Below are positions 50,309-58,955 of a stretch of 64,000 nucleotides of DNA, one piece after another. The position numbers and the translations under genes are program-made. The notes under the pieces were generated by a model. It did not search any database. It saw only the letters and a program-made list of their open reading frames with translations, and was not told where the DNA came from. The DNA comes from Haladaptatus sp. DYF46 (GTDB taxonomy: Archaea > Halobacteriota > Halobacteria > Halobacteriales > Haladaptataceae). The stretch is taken from contig NZ_JAJFAY010000008.1 of assembly GCF_021083305.1 (NCBI RefSeq), positions 1 to 64,000 of the forward strand, in the 5' to 3' direction. Position 1 is the stretch's first letter, and each line of letters opens with the position of its first letter.

Positions 50309-50599
50309 TCAGGCTATCGCAGCTTCTTGCTCAAGATATTTTTCTTCCCAGTCTCTTCGAGCGTCGATTTCCCGCTGCCCACGCTGTGTCAGTGTGTAGC
50401 TGTTCGTCCGGCGGTCTTTTTGCCCTTTCTCAAGCAGTCCTTTGTCGACGAGTGAATCCAGATTTGGATACAGTCGTCCGTGATGGACTTCTGTGTCGTA
50501 GTAGTCTTCAAGCTCTGGTTTGATCGCGAGTCCGTGTGGTTTATCTAATCCATTCACGACGTACAGGAGGTCGCGTTGAAAGCCAGTCAGATCGTGCAT
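50309..50599 (-). CDS. PadR-family regulator, copy 1
   Basis: Protein of 96 aa, MHDLTGFQRDLLYVVNGLD, then HHGRLYPNLDSLVDKGLLEK and SYTLTQRGQREIDARRDW. A typical short haloarchaeal PadR with winged helix and C-terminal dimer helix. A near-identical gene is at 55641 on the same strand. PadR proteins are repressors; the targets are unknown here. Confidence 0.85.
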   Translation of the reverse strand: MHDLTGFQRDLLYVVNGLDKPHGLAIKPELEDYYDTEVHHGRLYPNLDSLVDKGLLEKGQKDRRTNSYTLTQRGQREIDARRDWEEKYLEQEAAIA

Positions 50600-50833
50600 T
50601 AGTATTCAAATAGCCATCATCACTTAACTATTAAATTCTTTATGGCACATTGAAGTTCACAGCAATTGACTCTCTGCGAGCTGAAAGCTGGCGACAGTAC
50701 AGCTTGCTCCCTTTCCATGAGTAAATCAGACCATCCCTGATCGGAAATCGAGATAGATCGACATCACTCTCACTAGAATCCGCTGTGCATCAGACAGAGA
50801 ACTTAACCGCGTCGAACCATCAATTGTTACCAA

Positions 50834-51796
50834 ATGACGCGCCTTACTCGTCGGCAAGAACGCGACACCGAGACCGAACGCACTGCCGATGAACAAGAGG
50901 ACGTCCAGAACTGTCCTGAGTGCGAATCGCAAACCCTTATCACAACTGCAGACGGGAGTGAGGTTGTCTGTGAGCACTGTGGCTTGATTGTTGAAGAGGA
51001 CACTATCGATCACGGGCCCGAATGGCGGGCCTTCAATCACCAGGATCGCCAACAGAAATCACGTGTCGGCGCCCCAACTACACAGACAATGCACGACAAG
51101 GGGCTGACGACAGCCATTGATTGGAAGGATAAAGATGCCTACGGTCGCGCTCTCTCGGCCAAGAAATCCCGGCAGATGAACCGACTGCGCACGTGGCAAG
51201 AGCGCATCCGAACGAAAGATGCTGGTGAGCGCAACCTGCAGTTCGCCCTGAGTGAAATTGATCGGATGGCGAGTGCACTTGGTATCCCACGCTCGATTCG
51301 TGAAGTCGCTTGTGTGCTGTATCGGCGGGCGCTGGATGAAGACCTGATTCTCGGCCGCTCGATTGAGGGAATCGCGACCTGTTGTTTGTATGCGGCGTGT
51401 CGCAGTGAGAATCTCCCTCGCAGTCTGGGGGAGGTTGCGGAGGTGTCGCGTGTGGAGCGAAAAGAGATCGGCCGATCGTATATCTATCTTGACCGAGAAC
51501 TTGGCCTCGAGATACAACCGGTGAACCCAAAACAGTATGTCCCGCGGTTTTGCTCGCAACTCGGGAGCAGTGACGCCGTTGAAGCGAAAACGAACGAGAT
51601 CCTCGATAATTCGCTAGCACAGGGGTTGCTCTCGGGGAAATCACCAACTGGGTACGCCGCGGCCGCAATTTATGCCGCCTCATTACTGTGTGATGAAGAT
51701 CAGACACAGAGCGAGATCGCTGCGGTGGCGCAAGTCACCGAAGTGACCATTCGCAACCGGTATCAAGAACAGATCGATGCAATGGATCTCTCCTAA
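50834..51796 (+). CDS. tfb: Transcription initiation factor TFB
   Basis: Protein of 320 aa. Zinc ribbon near the N-terminus (NCPECESQT ... VVCEHCGLIVEE), then the B-finger/linker (PEWRAFN), and two cyclin-like repeats (about residues 120-210 and 215-310; GIPRSIREVACVLYRRAL and NEILDNSLAQGLLSGKSP). Recruits RNA polymerase to TBP-bound promoters. Haloarchaea usually have several TFBs with partly distinct gene sets; this one is surrounded by stress and regulator genes. Confidence 0.95.
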   Translation: MTRLTRRQERDTETERTADEQEDVQNCPECESQTLITTADGSEVVCEHCGLIVEEDTIDHGPEWRAFNHQDRQQKSRVGAPTTQTMHDKGLTTAIDWKDKDAYGRALSAKKSRQMNRLRTWQERIRTKDAGERNLQFALSEIDRMASALGIPRSIREVACVLYRRALDEDLILGRSIEGIATCCLYAACRSENLPRSLGEVAEVSRVERKEIGRSYIYLDRELGLEIQPVNPKQYVPRFCSQLGSSDAVEAKTNEILDNSLAQGLLSGKSPTGYAAAAIYAASLLCDEDQTQSEIAAVAQVTEVTIRNRYQEQIDAMDLS

Positions 51797-51887
51797 TGGT
51801 TGTAGTGCATGTCTGTCAAAATCGACAGAAAGAAGAGGATTCACAACTGGGCAGAGCGTTTAGGTTGACTCCACCCCTATATAGGGG

Positions 51888-52145
51888 ATGCACACACCAC
51901 ACGAACTAGAAGATTTGGCCAGGGATCAACACAATATTTTGATCTGCAAACAAGAGCATGATGGTGAAGAGATTCTTGCTGTGGACTTTGGTCGAAACGC
52001 TACTGATCTTTTACTCGATATTGTTGGCGGTACTGCAATCGTCGTTGTTGATACTGAGCAGTTTGATTTCGAAGTGCCGACTGATGCAGACGAAATCACG
52101 GTCAATAATGGCATACTTACTATCAAACAAGCTATCCAGCAATAG
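51888..52145 (+). CDS. Hsp20-like small protein (DUF7127 type)
   Basis: Protein of 85 aa: an N-terminal helix followed by strands EEILAVDFGRNATDLLLDIV, TAIVVVDTEQFDFEVPTDAD and TVNNGILTIKQ. This is the small beta-sandwich of haloarchaeal DUF7127 proteins, related to the Hsp20 alpha-crystallin fold but shorter. It lies 91 nt downstream of tfb. Confidence 0.75.
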   Translation: MHTPHELEDLARDQHNILICKQEHDGEEILAVDFGRNATDLLLDIVGGTAIVVVDTEQFDFEVPTDADEITVNNGILTIKQAIQQ

Positions 52146-52369
52146 CGAATGATTCAGTGTGATATGTATGTGATAGTTGACGCTCCTCACGGGAAATGAT
52201 AGATAGACGGACAAATAGTGGTCTCGGCTCCAATTAACCTTCACTCCTTCAAGAAATGGTCGGCTATTGTGATAGAGATATTTCTAGAACCTCAAATAAC
52301 TCATAAAAAGAAACTCGTTCCCACACCGATAGGCTTTCAATTGTTCACCGCGATAGAATCTCTATTACC

Positions 52370-53641
52370 ATGACCAGCGAGCAGCACTCCATTCGAGATA
52401 TCTTCCGGTCACAACACTGCCAGCACTTCAGTACGACCGAAGATACCACGGATACTCTTGATATTCGGCTTAGCAAAGCCATGGGGACTGTGCTGGAGAC
52501 CGATCCACGCACCCTTGATCCACTGTATACTGTGATTAACCCCGAGGCTCTCAACGAACTGTTCACTCTGCAGTCTTCTCATCAATCCTCAACTGAAATC
52601 ATCTTCTCGTGGCATGATCATGCCATCCGTATTCAGCAACCAGGTGAAATTCAGATTACCAACGAACCACTTGTCCCAAAGCTTGACGCAGATCTGCCAT
52701 TGGCAACCGAGTTCGCTGGCGCTCCATTTGGATCAACAGATACGATCTCATACGAGTATGCACCAACCGATGATCTCGGGACAGAGGTCGTCCTCGCTGT
52801 TGCGAATGCGAGTGGGATTGATACTCAGGAGGTAACAGAACGACTCGCTGATCGGATCAATCCAGACGCACTTACCGACCTGTTTCAGCCACTAGCCGAT
52901 GGGACACCGCGAACCAATGGCTATGTGTCGTTTGGATTTGAGGGGTATTTCGTCACCGTTTCAGGCGATGGAATGATTACAATCCGGTCCGAACTTGCAC
53001 AACTCAAGGAGCAGGGTGGAAATATTCTGGTCGCTGGCGATGTTCCTCGCGACGTTTTCAATGATGAACGTTCCTACCTCATGCAAGATTACGACGCAAC
53101 CCGTTATGATCTCTTTGCGATGCTTGACCACTCTCCAACGGCACTGCAACGGCAAGCAGTACCAGCACAGCCAACGCCTAGCCACGTTGAGGTTCTTGAT
53201 TTTCAAGAAGCGACAGTGCGCTCGACGGCTGTGCCAGCAACCAGTCTCCACGAAAAAGCCCAGATCTTCCCCATTACCGGAACTCTGAGTGACCTTCAAA
53301 ATGCTCTCATTCAGTCAATAGCACGGCAGGATAGTCATGTAGGAGATATTGGGACTATTGATGTTCAACTCTATGTTGATTCGCTTCAGCCGGTGATGGA
53401 AGCACCATCGACTGACATAGCGACGTTTTTGACCCCTATCTGTCGTGCTGTACGTGGTGTCGAGGGACTTGGCTATTATACGCTTCCATGTGACCGGGAC
53501 TCACTACCGGTGCATGAAATTGAATCCGTGTTCGACGCCGTGATTGAGCTTCGTGTGAGTGAACGCGGTCCCGAACAACGCTGGGTCCTTCGAAAAACAG
53601 GATATACAACAGAGTGGTTCCCAATAATCAAACGTGAATAG
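52370..53641 (+). CDS. Protein with two HalOD1 domains and a DUF7504-like domain
   Basis: Protein of 423 aa. HalOD1-like unit 1 at residues about 28-100 (LDIRLSKAMGTVLETDPRTL, LYTVINPEALNELF), HalOD1 unit 2 at about 125-210 (EVVLAVANASGIDTQEVTER, INPDALTDLFQPLADG), then DUF7504-like with LKEQGGNILVAGDVPRDVF, YDLFAMLDHSP and TTEWFPI at the end. Closely related to the CHAT partner at 46185, but no protease gene follows. A 66-aa gene converges on it. Confidence 0.75.
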   Translation: MTSEQHSIRDIFRSQHCQHFSTTEDTTDTLDIRLSKAMGTVLETDPRTLDPLYTVINPEALNELFTLQSSHQSSTEIIFSWHDHAIRIQQPGEIQITNEPLVPKLDADLPLATEFAGAPFGSTDTISYEYAPTDDLGTEVVLAVANASGIDTQEVTERLADRINPDALTDLFQPLADGTPRTNGYVSFGFEGYFVTVSGDGMITIRSELAQLKEQGGNILVAGDVPRDVFNDERSYLMQDYDATRYDLFAMLDHSPTALQRQAVPAQPTPSHVEVLDFQEATVRSTAVPATSLHEKAQIFPITGTLSDLQNALIQSIARQDSHVGDIGTIDVQLYVDSLQPVMEAPSTDIATFLTPICRAVRGVEGLGYYTLPCDRDSLPVHEIESVFDAVIELRVSERGPEQRWVLRKTGYTTEWFPIIKRE

Positions 53642-53669
53642 CAGAAAAATCAGTAGTTCATTTATTTGG

Positions 53670-53870
53670 TTAGTTTCGATCGTCGTCCTGCGCTTCAAAT
53701 GTGATTGCCGCCGGGCGGAGTGATTTATCCTGAAATACCTCCATGAGTTCGTTATCGATATTTTCGATCCGTCCATCGATCGAGAACGCGATTTGATCAC
53801 CCTTTGTTGCGACATCAACATCTGTCAGTTGGAGGTCAGTACCATCCTCGAGCCGTACCGTATACTCCAT
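53670..53870 (-). CDS. 66-aa protein convergent with a HalOD1 gene, paralogue 2
   Basis: MEYTVRLEDGTDLQLTDV, then DQIAFSIDGRIENIDNELME and RPAAITFEAQDDDRN. The full-length relative of the protein at 42321. Ends 28 nt past the HalOD1 stop, tail to tail. Beta-rich, no known function. Confidence 0.75.
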   Translation of the reverse strand: MEYTVRLEDGTDLQLTDVDVATKGDQIAFSIDGRIENIDNELMEVFQDKSLRPAAITFEAQDDDRN

Positions 53871-53948
53871 GAAAGAAAGTATGCCCGCTCTACTCTTTTC
53901 GCTGTCGGTGACAATAATGGCAGCGAATTGGATATTGCCCGGGTAACT

Positions 53949-54404
53949 CTAGTCTGTTTCGTCGAGCTGAACAGCTAATATCGGCACTTCTGCGGTTCGA
54001 ACTACTTTTTCCGCGACGCTTCCAAGCAACTGCCGATTGAGGCCAGATCGGCCATGTGTGCCGATGACGATGAGATCAATATCTTCCTCGGTTGCATATG
54101 ACTGTATCTCTTCGTGGGGACGGCCATATTCGACGATTTCTGTCGTTGTGGGGACTCCAGCGTTGTTCGCTTCTTTTGTAACCTCGCGTACGAGCGCCTG
54201 TCCTTGCTCATCAAGCTGTTCATGAACCACATCTGTTGGTACGCCTTTGACTGTTGGTGTTGCAGTGAGTTCGACTGCAGACTGGTCGATCACGTGCAGG
54301 ACATGCAACTCTGCATCGTACGTTTGGGCATGCCCAATTGCCTGTTCGATCGCGGTCTTTGTCCCATCGCTTCCATCCGTTGGCAGGAGGATTCGGTCGT
54401 ACAT
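53949..54404 (-). CDS. Universal stress protein (UspA family)
   Basis: Protein of 151 aa: MYDRILLPTDGSDGTKTAIE at the start and the nucleotide-binding motif GTHGRSGLNRQLLGSV (G-2x-G-9x-G-S) near the end. An ATP-binding type of Usp is expected; role in stress tolerance is the family view. The start at MYDRI is chosen over the upstream ATG. Confidence 0.9.
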   Translation of the reverse strand: MYDRILLPTDGSDGTKTAIEQAIGHAQTYDAELHVLHVIDQSAVELTATPTVKGVPTDVVHEQLDEQGQALVREVTKEANNAGVPTTTEIVEYGRPHEEIQSYATEEDIDLIVIGTHGRSGLNRQLLGSVAEKVVRTAEVPILAVQLDETD

Positions 54405-54494
54405 TATAATTCTAGTACAACACCACACGGAAAATAGCTACTGGCAGACCACCATTTTCGCAGTGAACGAATCCACCGTTGATGAGCTTTCCAA

Positions 54495-54941
54495 CTACGG
54501 ATCAACCGAGAGCTGAACTGCGGTCTCGTTTTTCACGTTGTCAGATACGGGGCAGCGCTCTTCAACTCGCTGAGCCCATGTTCTGATCGTTTCGTCATCT
54601 GCATCCGCATCAACATCCATTGTCACGGTGATATCTTGTAGCCCGGTTCGGTCATCGTCATCACCGGCGAATGCTGATTGGTTGAAATCTCCCTCTATAG
54701 CGATTTCAAGCTGATTAATTTCGAGATCCATCTCGGTCGCGATCTGCTGGCCAGTGACATTGAGACAGCCTGCTTGTGCCACCAAGAGGTACTCTAGCGG
54801 ATTTGGTCCTTTATTTGTCCCGCCCATCTCTTCTGTCTCGTCCACCGTGAGTTCGAATCCCCGTGTTTCGACCGTCGTCCGTGTCGGGCTTTCTCGCTCT
54901 GCGTTGATGTCGATGGTTAACTTGCTCTTCGAATCGCTCAT
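54495..54941 (-). CDS. OsmC-family peroxidase-like protein
   Basis: Protein of 148 aa with the OsmC fold. The two redox Cys are in AQAGCLNVTGQQIA and ERCPVSDNVKN. GPNPLEYLLVAQAGC is the family signature. Probably reduces organic hydroperoxides with a thiol cofactor. Stands next to uspA, consistent with a stress group. Confidence 0.9.
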   Translation of the reverse strand: MSDSKSKLTIDINAERESPTRTTVETRGFELTVDETEEMGGTNKGPNPLEYLLVAQAGCLNVTGQQIATEMDLEINQLEIAIEGDFNQSAFAGDDDDRTGLQDITVTMDVDADADDETIRTWAQRVEERCPVSDNVKNETAVQLSVDP

Positions 54942-55004
54942 GGCGACACTGCTACTGTCGCGATCTGCATAAACTATCTGGCAATGTGAGTAGCGAACCT
55001 GTGC

Positions 55005-55406
55005 TTATCGGACGTGTCTCTCCGAGTTGGACGCAATCTCTCCAAGTACGCCGCTGACAGCTTCTGCGACTTCATTAAAGCGAGCCATCGTTACCGAATC
55101 TGTCGTCACGTAGGTCCCGTGCGTGCCAACGATGATGCGAACGAGATAGCCATTCTCGAACGCACGCATTGTATACTGGTAGTCACCGAGCTCGGACCAT
55201 TCGTACGTGCGTTGGGAGCTGAACCCACCACGTTCATGTTCAACGAACGAATGTGGATCGGTTCCTCGTTCGAGATCATCTCGTAAGTAGAGATGCTGAT
55301 AGTCGTTCGGTGAGAAATACGTCACACTCCGGAGTTCGTCATCAATGGCCGTCCGACAGACGCGGAGCAGCTGCTCTGTTTCGTCATCCGTGAGTGGGTG
55401 TGACAT
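55005..55406 (-). CDS. Haloarchaeal hypothetical protein (DUF7522-like)
   Basis: Protein of 133 aa: VCRTAIDDELRSVTYFSPND near the start, then YEWSELGDYQYTMRAFENGY and TYVTTDSVTMARFNEVAEAV. A mixed alpha/beta fold met in haloarchaea as DUF7522 (from memory). No function known. Confidence 0.7.
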   Translation of the reverse strand: MSHPLTDDETEQLLRVCRTAIDDELRSVTYFSPNDYQHLYLRDDLERGTDPHSFVEHERGGFSSQRTYEWSELGDYQYTMRAFENGYLVRIIVGTHGTYVTTDSVTMARFNEVAEAVSGVLGEIASNSERHVR

Positions 55407-55640
55407 ACTCGATGTCGTGTGCAGTGTGTTATCAATTTTATTGCCTCCTGTGAATCACCTAACTACATCTATAACCAGATCGGAATAATCTATCGAGCAA
55501 AAATACGTGTGTATACGTTGGTGGTGTCTTGTGTTCGATTTCATCGTCGCTAACAGCTCACTCGTACTTCCAGCAAGAAACTGTTCGATCCCCCTTTTGA
55601 GAAAGCGATTTACGAAAATGGAGGCTACGGAGTGCGGGTG

Positions 55641-55931
55641 TTAGGCTGTCGGGGCTTCTTGCTCAAGATACTCTTGTTCCCAGTTTCGCCGGGCTTCGAT
55701 TTCCCGCTGTCCACGCTGAGTTAGCGTGTAGGCGTTCGTCCGGCGGTCTTTTTCGCTCTTTTCGATCAGTCCTTTATCGACTAGCGAATCCAGATTTGGA
55801 TACAATCGCCCATGGTGAATTTCTTTGTCGTAGTAGTCTTCGAGGTCGTCTTTGATAGCAAGTCCGTGTGGGTCGTCCGAACCCCCTACAACGTACAGTA
55901 GGTCACGTTGAAAGCCAGTTAAATCGTACAT
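55641..55931 (-). CDS. PadR-family regulator, copy 2
   Basis: Protein of 96 aa: MYDLTGFQRDLLYVVGGSDD, HHGRLYPNLDSLVDKGLIEK, AYTLTQRGQREIEARRNW. It differs from copy 1 (50309) at only a minority of residues and the DNA around it is also similar. The start is at MYDLT, matching MHDLT of copy 1. Confidence 0.85.
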   Translation of the reverse strand: MYDLTGFQRDLLYVVGGSDDPHGLAIKDDLEDYYDKEIHHGRLYPNLDSLVDKGLIEKSEKDRRTNAYTLTQRGQREIEARRNWEQEYLEQEAPTA

Positions 55932-56436
55932 TGTTCTCCCACTAGCTATTATCACTCATTTATTAAATCACTTGTGGGACACTGAAGCTCATAGGATTAC
56001 TGAAGAGTCCCCAGATCGCCTGTAACGCAGAGAAACTTGACTTCAACTTGAACTCGAATATTCTCATGATTGCTGTTAGTACTGGCTCAAATCGGAGGTG
56101 GCTGTAGAGATAGACCGCTCCCATGATTACGGCCTGCACAATCGCGACACAACCAGGGTGCTTAGGAGTTGTTCACCAACTACGTCTGTGCTTATGCTTG
56201 TGTAGCTATGAATGTGTTTTCTCCACATGATCAGATAAATACCCAGTTAAAATGGTTCTATAGATAGCTACGTATAGTTTTCCAAATTTTAATGGGAATA
56301 TACTAAAGGAATCCTCCTCAGTCATTGGTATCCGTAGTGGAGGGCTAGGAAGCGTTCTGGTTCGATTGGTATCAGCCTCGATAACGTGAATCCCCTGAGA
56401 AATAGATACTTGAATGCGATCAGAGTATCTATTCGT
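55932..56436. other. Intergenic region with an orphan reading frame
   Basis: On the minus strand a 69-codon open frame (about 55953-56160) encodes VQAVIMGAVYLYSHLRFEPV and ALQAIWGLFSNPMSFS, coding-like, but with no start codon in its first part and ending just upstream of the PadR gene. It may be the 3' end of a lost membrane-protein gene. The rest shows nothing clear. Confidence 0.35.
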
Positions 56437-57042
56437 ATGAGCTACCGTGATCAATCTCTCGGTGGATTTCTCAGCAACATAGCGTCAACAGAGGTGACTC
56501 CTGCTGGAGGCACATCCGCAGCTGTCATTGGAGCCACCGGGGCATCACTCTGCGAGATGGTTTGTCTTCATACAATTGGAAAACAGGAGGCTGCAGACGT
56601 GGACAGAGAGTTAGCTGATATTCGAGACGATCTCAGAACACAACGGAATCAGCTGCTGGATCTCGCTGATACAGATGCAGAAGTGGTGGACAAACTGATA
56701 GCGACATCCGAAGAGAATCAATCCACAATGAAACGTGCTACTGGAGTACCACTCGCGGTTGCAGAAGCATGTTTGAATATCATTGATCATGGACCAACGG
56801 TAACGGAGAGGGGTAATCAGAACGCTATCCCTGATGCTGGAGCTGGTGTATTTTTCGCTCAATCTGCCCTTCAAGCGTCTATCTTTATCGTACGAAGCAA
56901 TTTAGAGCAGATCACAGACCAATCCTTTGTTGATGAAGTCGAACTTCGTACAACCGAAATTGAACGAGCAGCGGAACAGTCGTATGAACAGGTGATACTC
57001 AATCTTGGGAGGACCAGTGACCACTCTCCTTGCCGGTCTTGA
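56437..57042 (+). CDS. Cyclodeaminase/cyclohydrolase-family protein
   Basis: Protein of 201 aa, all-helical: FLSNIASTEVTPAGGTSAAV, then SLCEMVCLHTIGKQ and a C-terminal part with NAIPDAGAGVFFAQSALQAS. This is the FCTD fold (formiminotetrahydrofolate cyclodeaminase and related). One-carbon folate role is the family view; an archaeal role is not shown. The start at MSYRDQ is picked after a poorly coding lead-in. Confidence 0.8.
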   Translation: MSYRDQSLGGFLSNIASTEVTPAGGTSAAVIGATGASLCEMVCLHTIGKQEAADVDRELADIRDDLRTQRNQLLDLADTDAEVVDKLIATSEENQSTMKRATGVPLAVAEACLNIIDHGPTVTERGNQNAIPDAGAGVFFAQSALQASIFIVRSNLEQITDQSFVDEVELRTTEIERAAEQSYEQVILNLGRTSDHSPCRS

Positions 57043-57170
57043 TTGAGAATCCTTAATTACCAAAAGTTGTCTCCGGTTGTTGTCTGTGACGACTATTTGA
57101 TCAGGTATTGACAGGGATAGGGATCATGATTAGCGTGCAGTAATGGAATTAGATCCATGACTGAAATAGT

Positions 57171-57635
57171 TCACCAGTCAAATTCATCGTGAATCTGTCG
57201 TCCCTCATCATTCAGGATCGGGCCAACGACGTTGCTGATGCCGTTGAGGATTTCTCTCGACCGTACTGATGGTTTAGTTCCTGTGAATTCTACCATTTCA
57301 TTACTACTGACACTATAGATCACCTGTCCGAAGCCAGCTGTAACCATCCCACCAGCACACATCGGACATGGCTCTGTACTCGTATACATAACCGTCTCAG
57401 CTCGCGACTCTTGAGTTAATTCTTGACATGCTCGGTAGGCAAGATGAAGTTCAGGATGTCGGCGAATATCGTTCTTTGTGAGGACATGGTTTGAATCAAC
57501 CATGGTGACTTTATCGTTGCGGACGAGTACGCTACCGAATGGACGATCACCGCGGTCAGCGGCCTCACGTGCGGCATCGAAAGCTTGGCGCATATGCGAG
57601 TCATGATCGAAATCGTCGAAATTTGAGTGATGCAT
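57171..57635 (-). CDS. Nucleoside/guanine deaminase-like protein (CMP/dCMP deaminase fold)
   Basis: Protein of 154 aa with the cytidine-deaminase-like fold: HPELH (zinc His and catalytic Glu) in RHPELHLAYRAC and PCPMCAGGM (zinc Cys pair). GDRPFGSVLVRNDKV lies in the substrate pocket region. HPE in place of HAE is typical of guanine-deaminase-like members. The deaminase substrate is not certain. Confidence 0.85.
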   Translation of the reverse strand: MHHSNFDDFDHDSHMRQAFDAAREAADRGDRPFGSVLVRNDKVTMVDSNHVLTKNDIRRHPELHLAYRACQELTQESRAETVMYTSTEPCPMCAGGMVTAGFGQVIYSVSSNEMVEFTGTKPSVRSREILNGISNVVGPILNDEGRQIHDEFDW

Positions 57636-57710
57636 GCCTATATGTTGGTTTGTATCCTTTAAATACCTACATCAGTGTCCTTCTAAAATCACAACTTCAT
57701 TTTGTATTTC

Positions 57711-57998
57711 TCATGCTTCAATTTTCATTTCATTCAATGTCTCACAGATTTCTTCGACTTTTCTTTCCAGATTGTCGACGAAATCGTTTGTCTGGTTAGT
57801 GGTGATTGCTCCTTGATCAGTTGGCTCGATCAAGTTTTCCTCTTCGAGCACACGTAATGAATAGCGTACTTTGTGATGTGGATAGCCTGTCTCATTCGAC
57901 ATCTTCACAATACCTATTGGCTCATGCTGAATAACCAATTGCATGATTTGGAGATGCCGCGTTAGCATTTCAACTTCTTTCTCAACACTATCAATCAT
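57711..57998 (-). CDS. Small winged-helix regulator
   Basis: Protein of 95 aa: EMLTRHLQIMQLVIQHEPIG, then SNETGYPHHKVRYSLRVLEE and ENLIEPTDQGAITTNQT. Clear winged helix with a C-terminal coiled-coil tail (LERKVEEICETLNE) for dimer formation. A common haloarchaeal type. It is divergent from the TauE/SafE transporter and may control it. Confidence 0.75.
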   Translation of the reverse strand: MIDSVEKEVEMLTRHLQIMQLVIQHEPIGIVKMSNETGYPHHKVRYSLRVLEEENLIEPTDQGAITTNQTNDFVDNLERKVEEICETLNEMKIEA

Positions 57999-58153
57999 GG
58001 TAGTTGCTAGCCTACGTCTCGGACAGGTTTAGTTTTTGGTGTTGAAGAACGGCATTAGACTCCTTTGCTTACATGCTAATCGATCTAAGCAAAAATTAGA
58101 ATTGTGATCGGTCTTCACAATACATATCTGGCCACGGTAAGGCGTTATAGAGA

Positions 58154-58933
58154 GTGCTTGGCTTTGCATTTGGGTTTCGTCTTTTGGTATTACTCGTAGC
58201 AATTGCATTTATTTCAGGGATCGGAATTACAACGCTAGGGCCGGGCGGCATTTTTGTAACGATTGCATTGTACTCTCTGACATCAGTATCTTCAGGGGTG
58301 GTAGCTGGGACTGCTCAAGCGACGTTTATCGCGACTGGATTCGTTGGGAGTATTGCGTACGCATATTCTGGTGAACTAACCTCAGATCATACTCGTATAA
58401 TGGCACTTATACTGAGCGTCTCAAGTCTTATCGGGGCCTTTCTCGGTGCGTATCTGAACGCTTTTGTCCCAAGACCAATCTTTGGACTATTACTTGGTGC
58501 TGTTGCTACATTGACTGGTGCCACTATCATCTATCGTGAGGCACGTGAGCTTCGCCCCCTCTTCAAGTTAAAAACAACAGTATGGCAAGGTCGAGTTGGT
58601 CTTGGTATACTAGGATTCACGCTTGGCATTGCCAGCGGCTTGTTGGGTGTTGGAGGACCTGTTCTAGCAGTTCCAGCATTGGTTTTGATCGATGTTCCAA
58701 TGTTGAAGGCTGTTGCTATCGCGCAAGTACAATCGATCTTCATTGCGCTGTTTGCAACTACGGGGTACGCACTTCAAGGAGATGTATCGCTTCCACTTGC
58801 AACGGTGATTGGTATCCCGCTTCTTATAGGTACTTTAACCGGTTGGAAAGTTGCTCATTTGATTAATCCCGCTAAATTAAAGGTTGCATTGGGATTTATT
58901 CTCGCCGCTGTTGGGCCATATCTCGCTCTGTGA
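58154..58933 (+). CDS. TauE/SafE-family membrane transporter
   Basis: Protein of 259 aa, eight hydrophobic segments. The repeated half-motif GVVAGTAQA and GIASGLLGVGGPVLAVPAL is the hallmark of the TauE/SafE (sulfite exporter) family. The start is GTG at 58154. A regulator of the same promoter region (57711-57998) is divergent. The substrate may be a sulfur-containing organic acid, or sulfite. Confidence 0.8.
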   Translation: MLGFAFGFRLLVLLVAIAFISGIGITTLGPGGIFVTIALYSLTSVSSGVVAGTAQATFIATGFVGSIAYAYSGELTSDHTRIMALILSVSSLIGAFLGAYLNAFVPRPIFGLLLGAVATLTGATIIYREARELRPLFKLKTTVWQGRVGLGILGFTLGIASGLLGVGGPVLAVPALVLIDVPMLKAVAIAQVQSIFIALFATTGYALQGDVSLPLATVIGIPLLIGTLTGWKVAHLINPAKLKVALGFILAAVGPYLAL

Positions 58934-58955
58934 GTATAGATTTCATGTTATGCTA

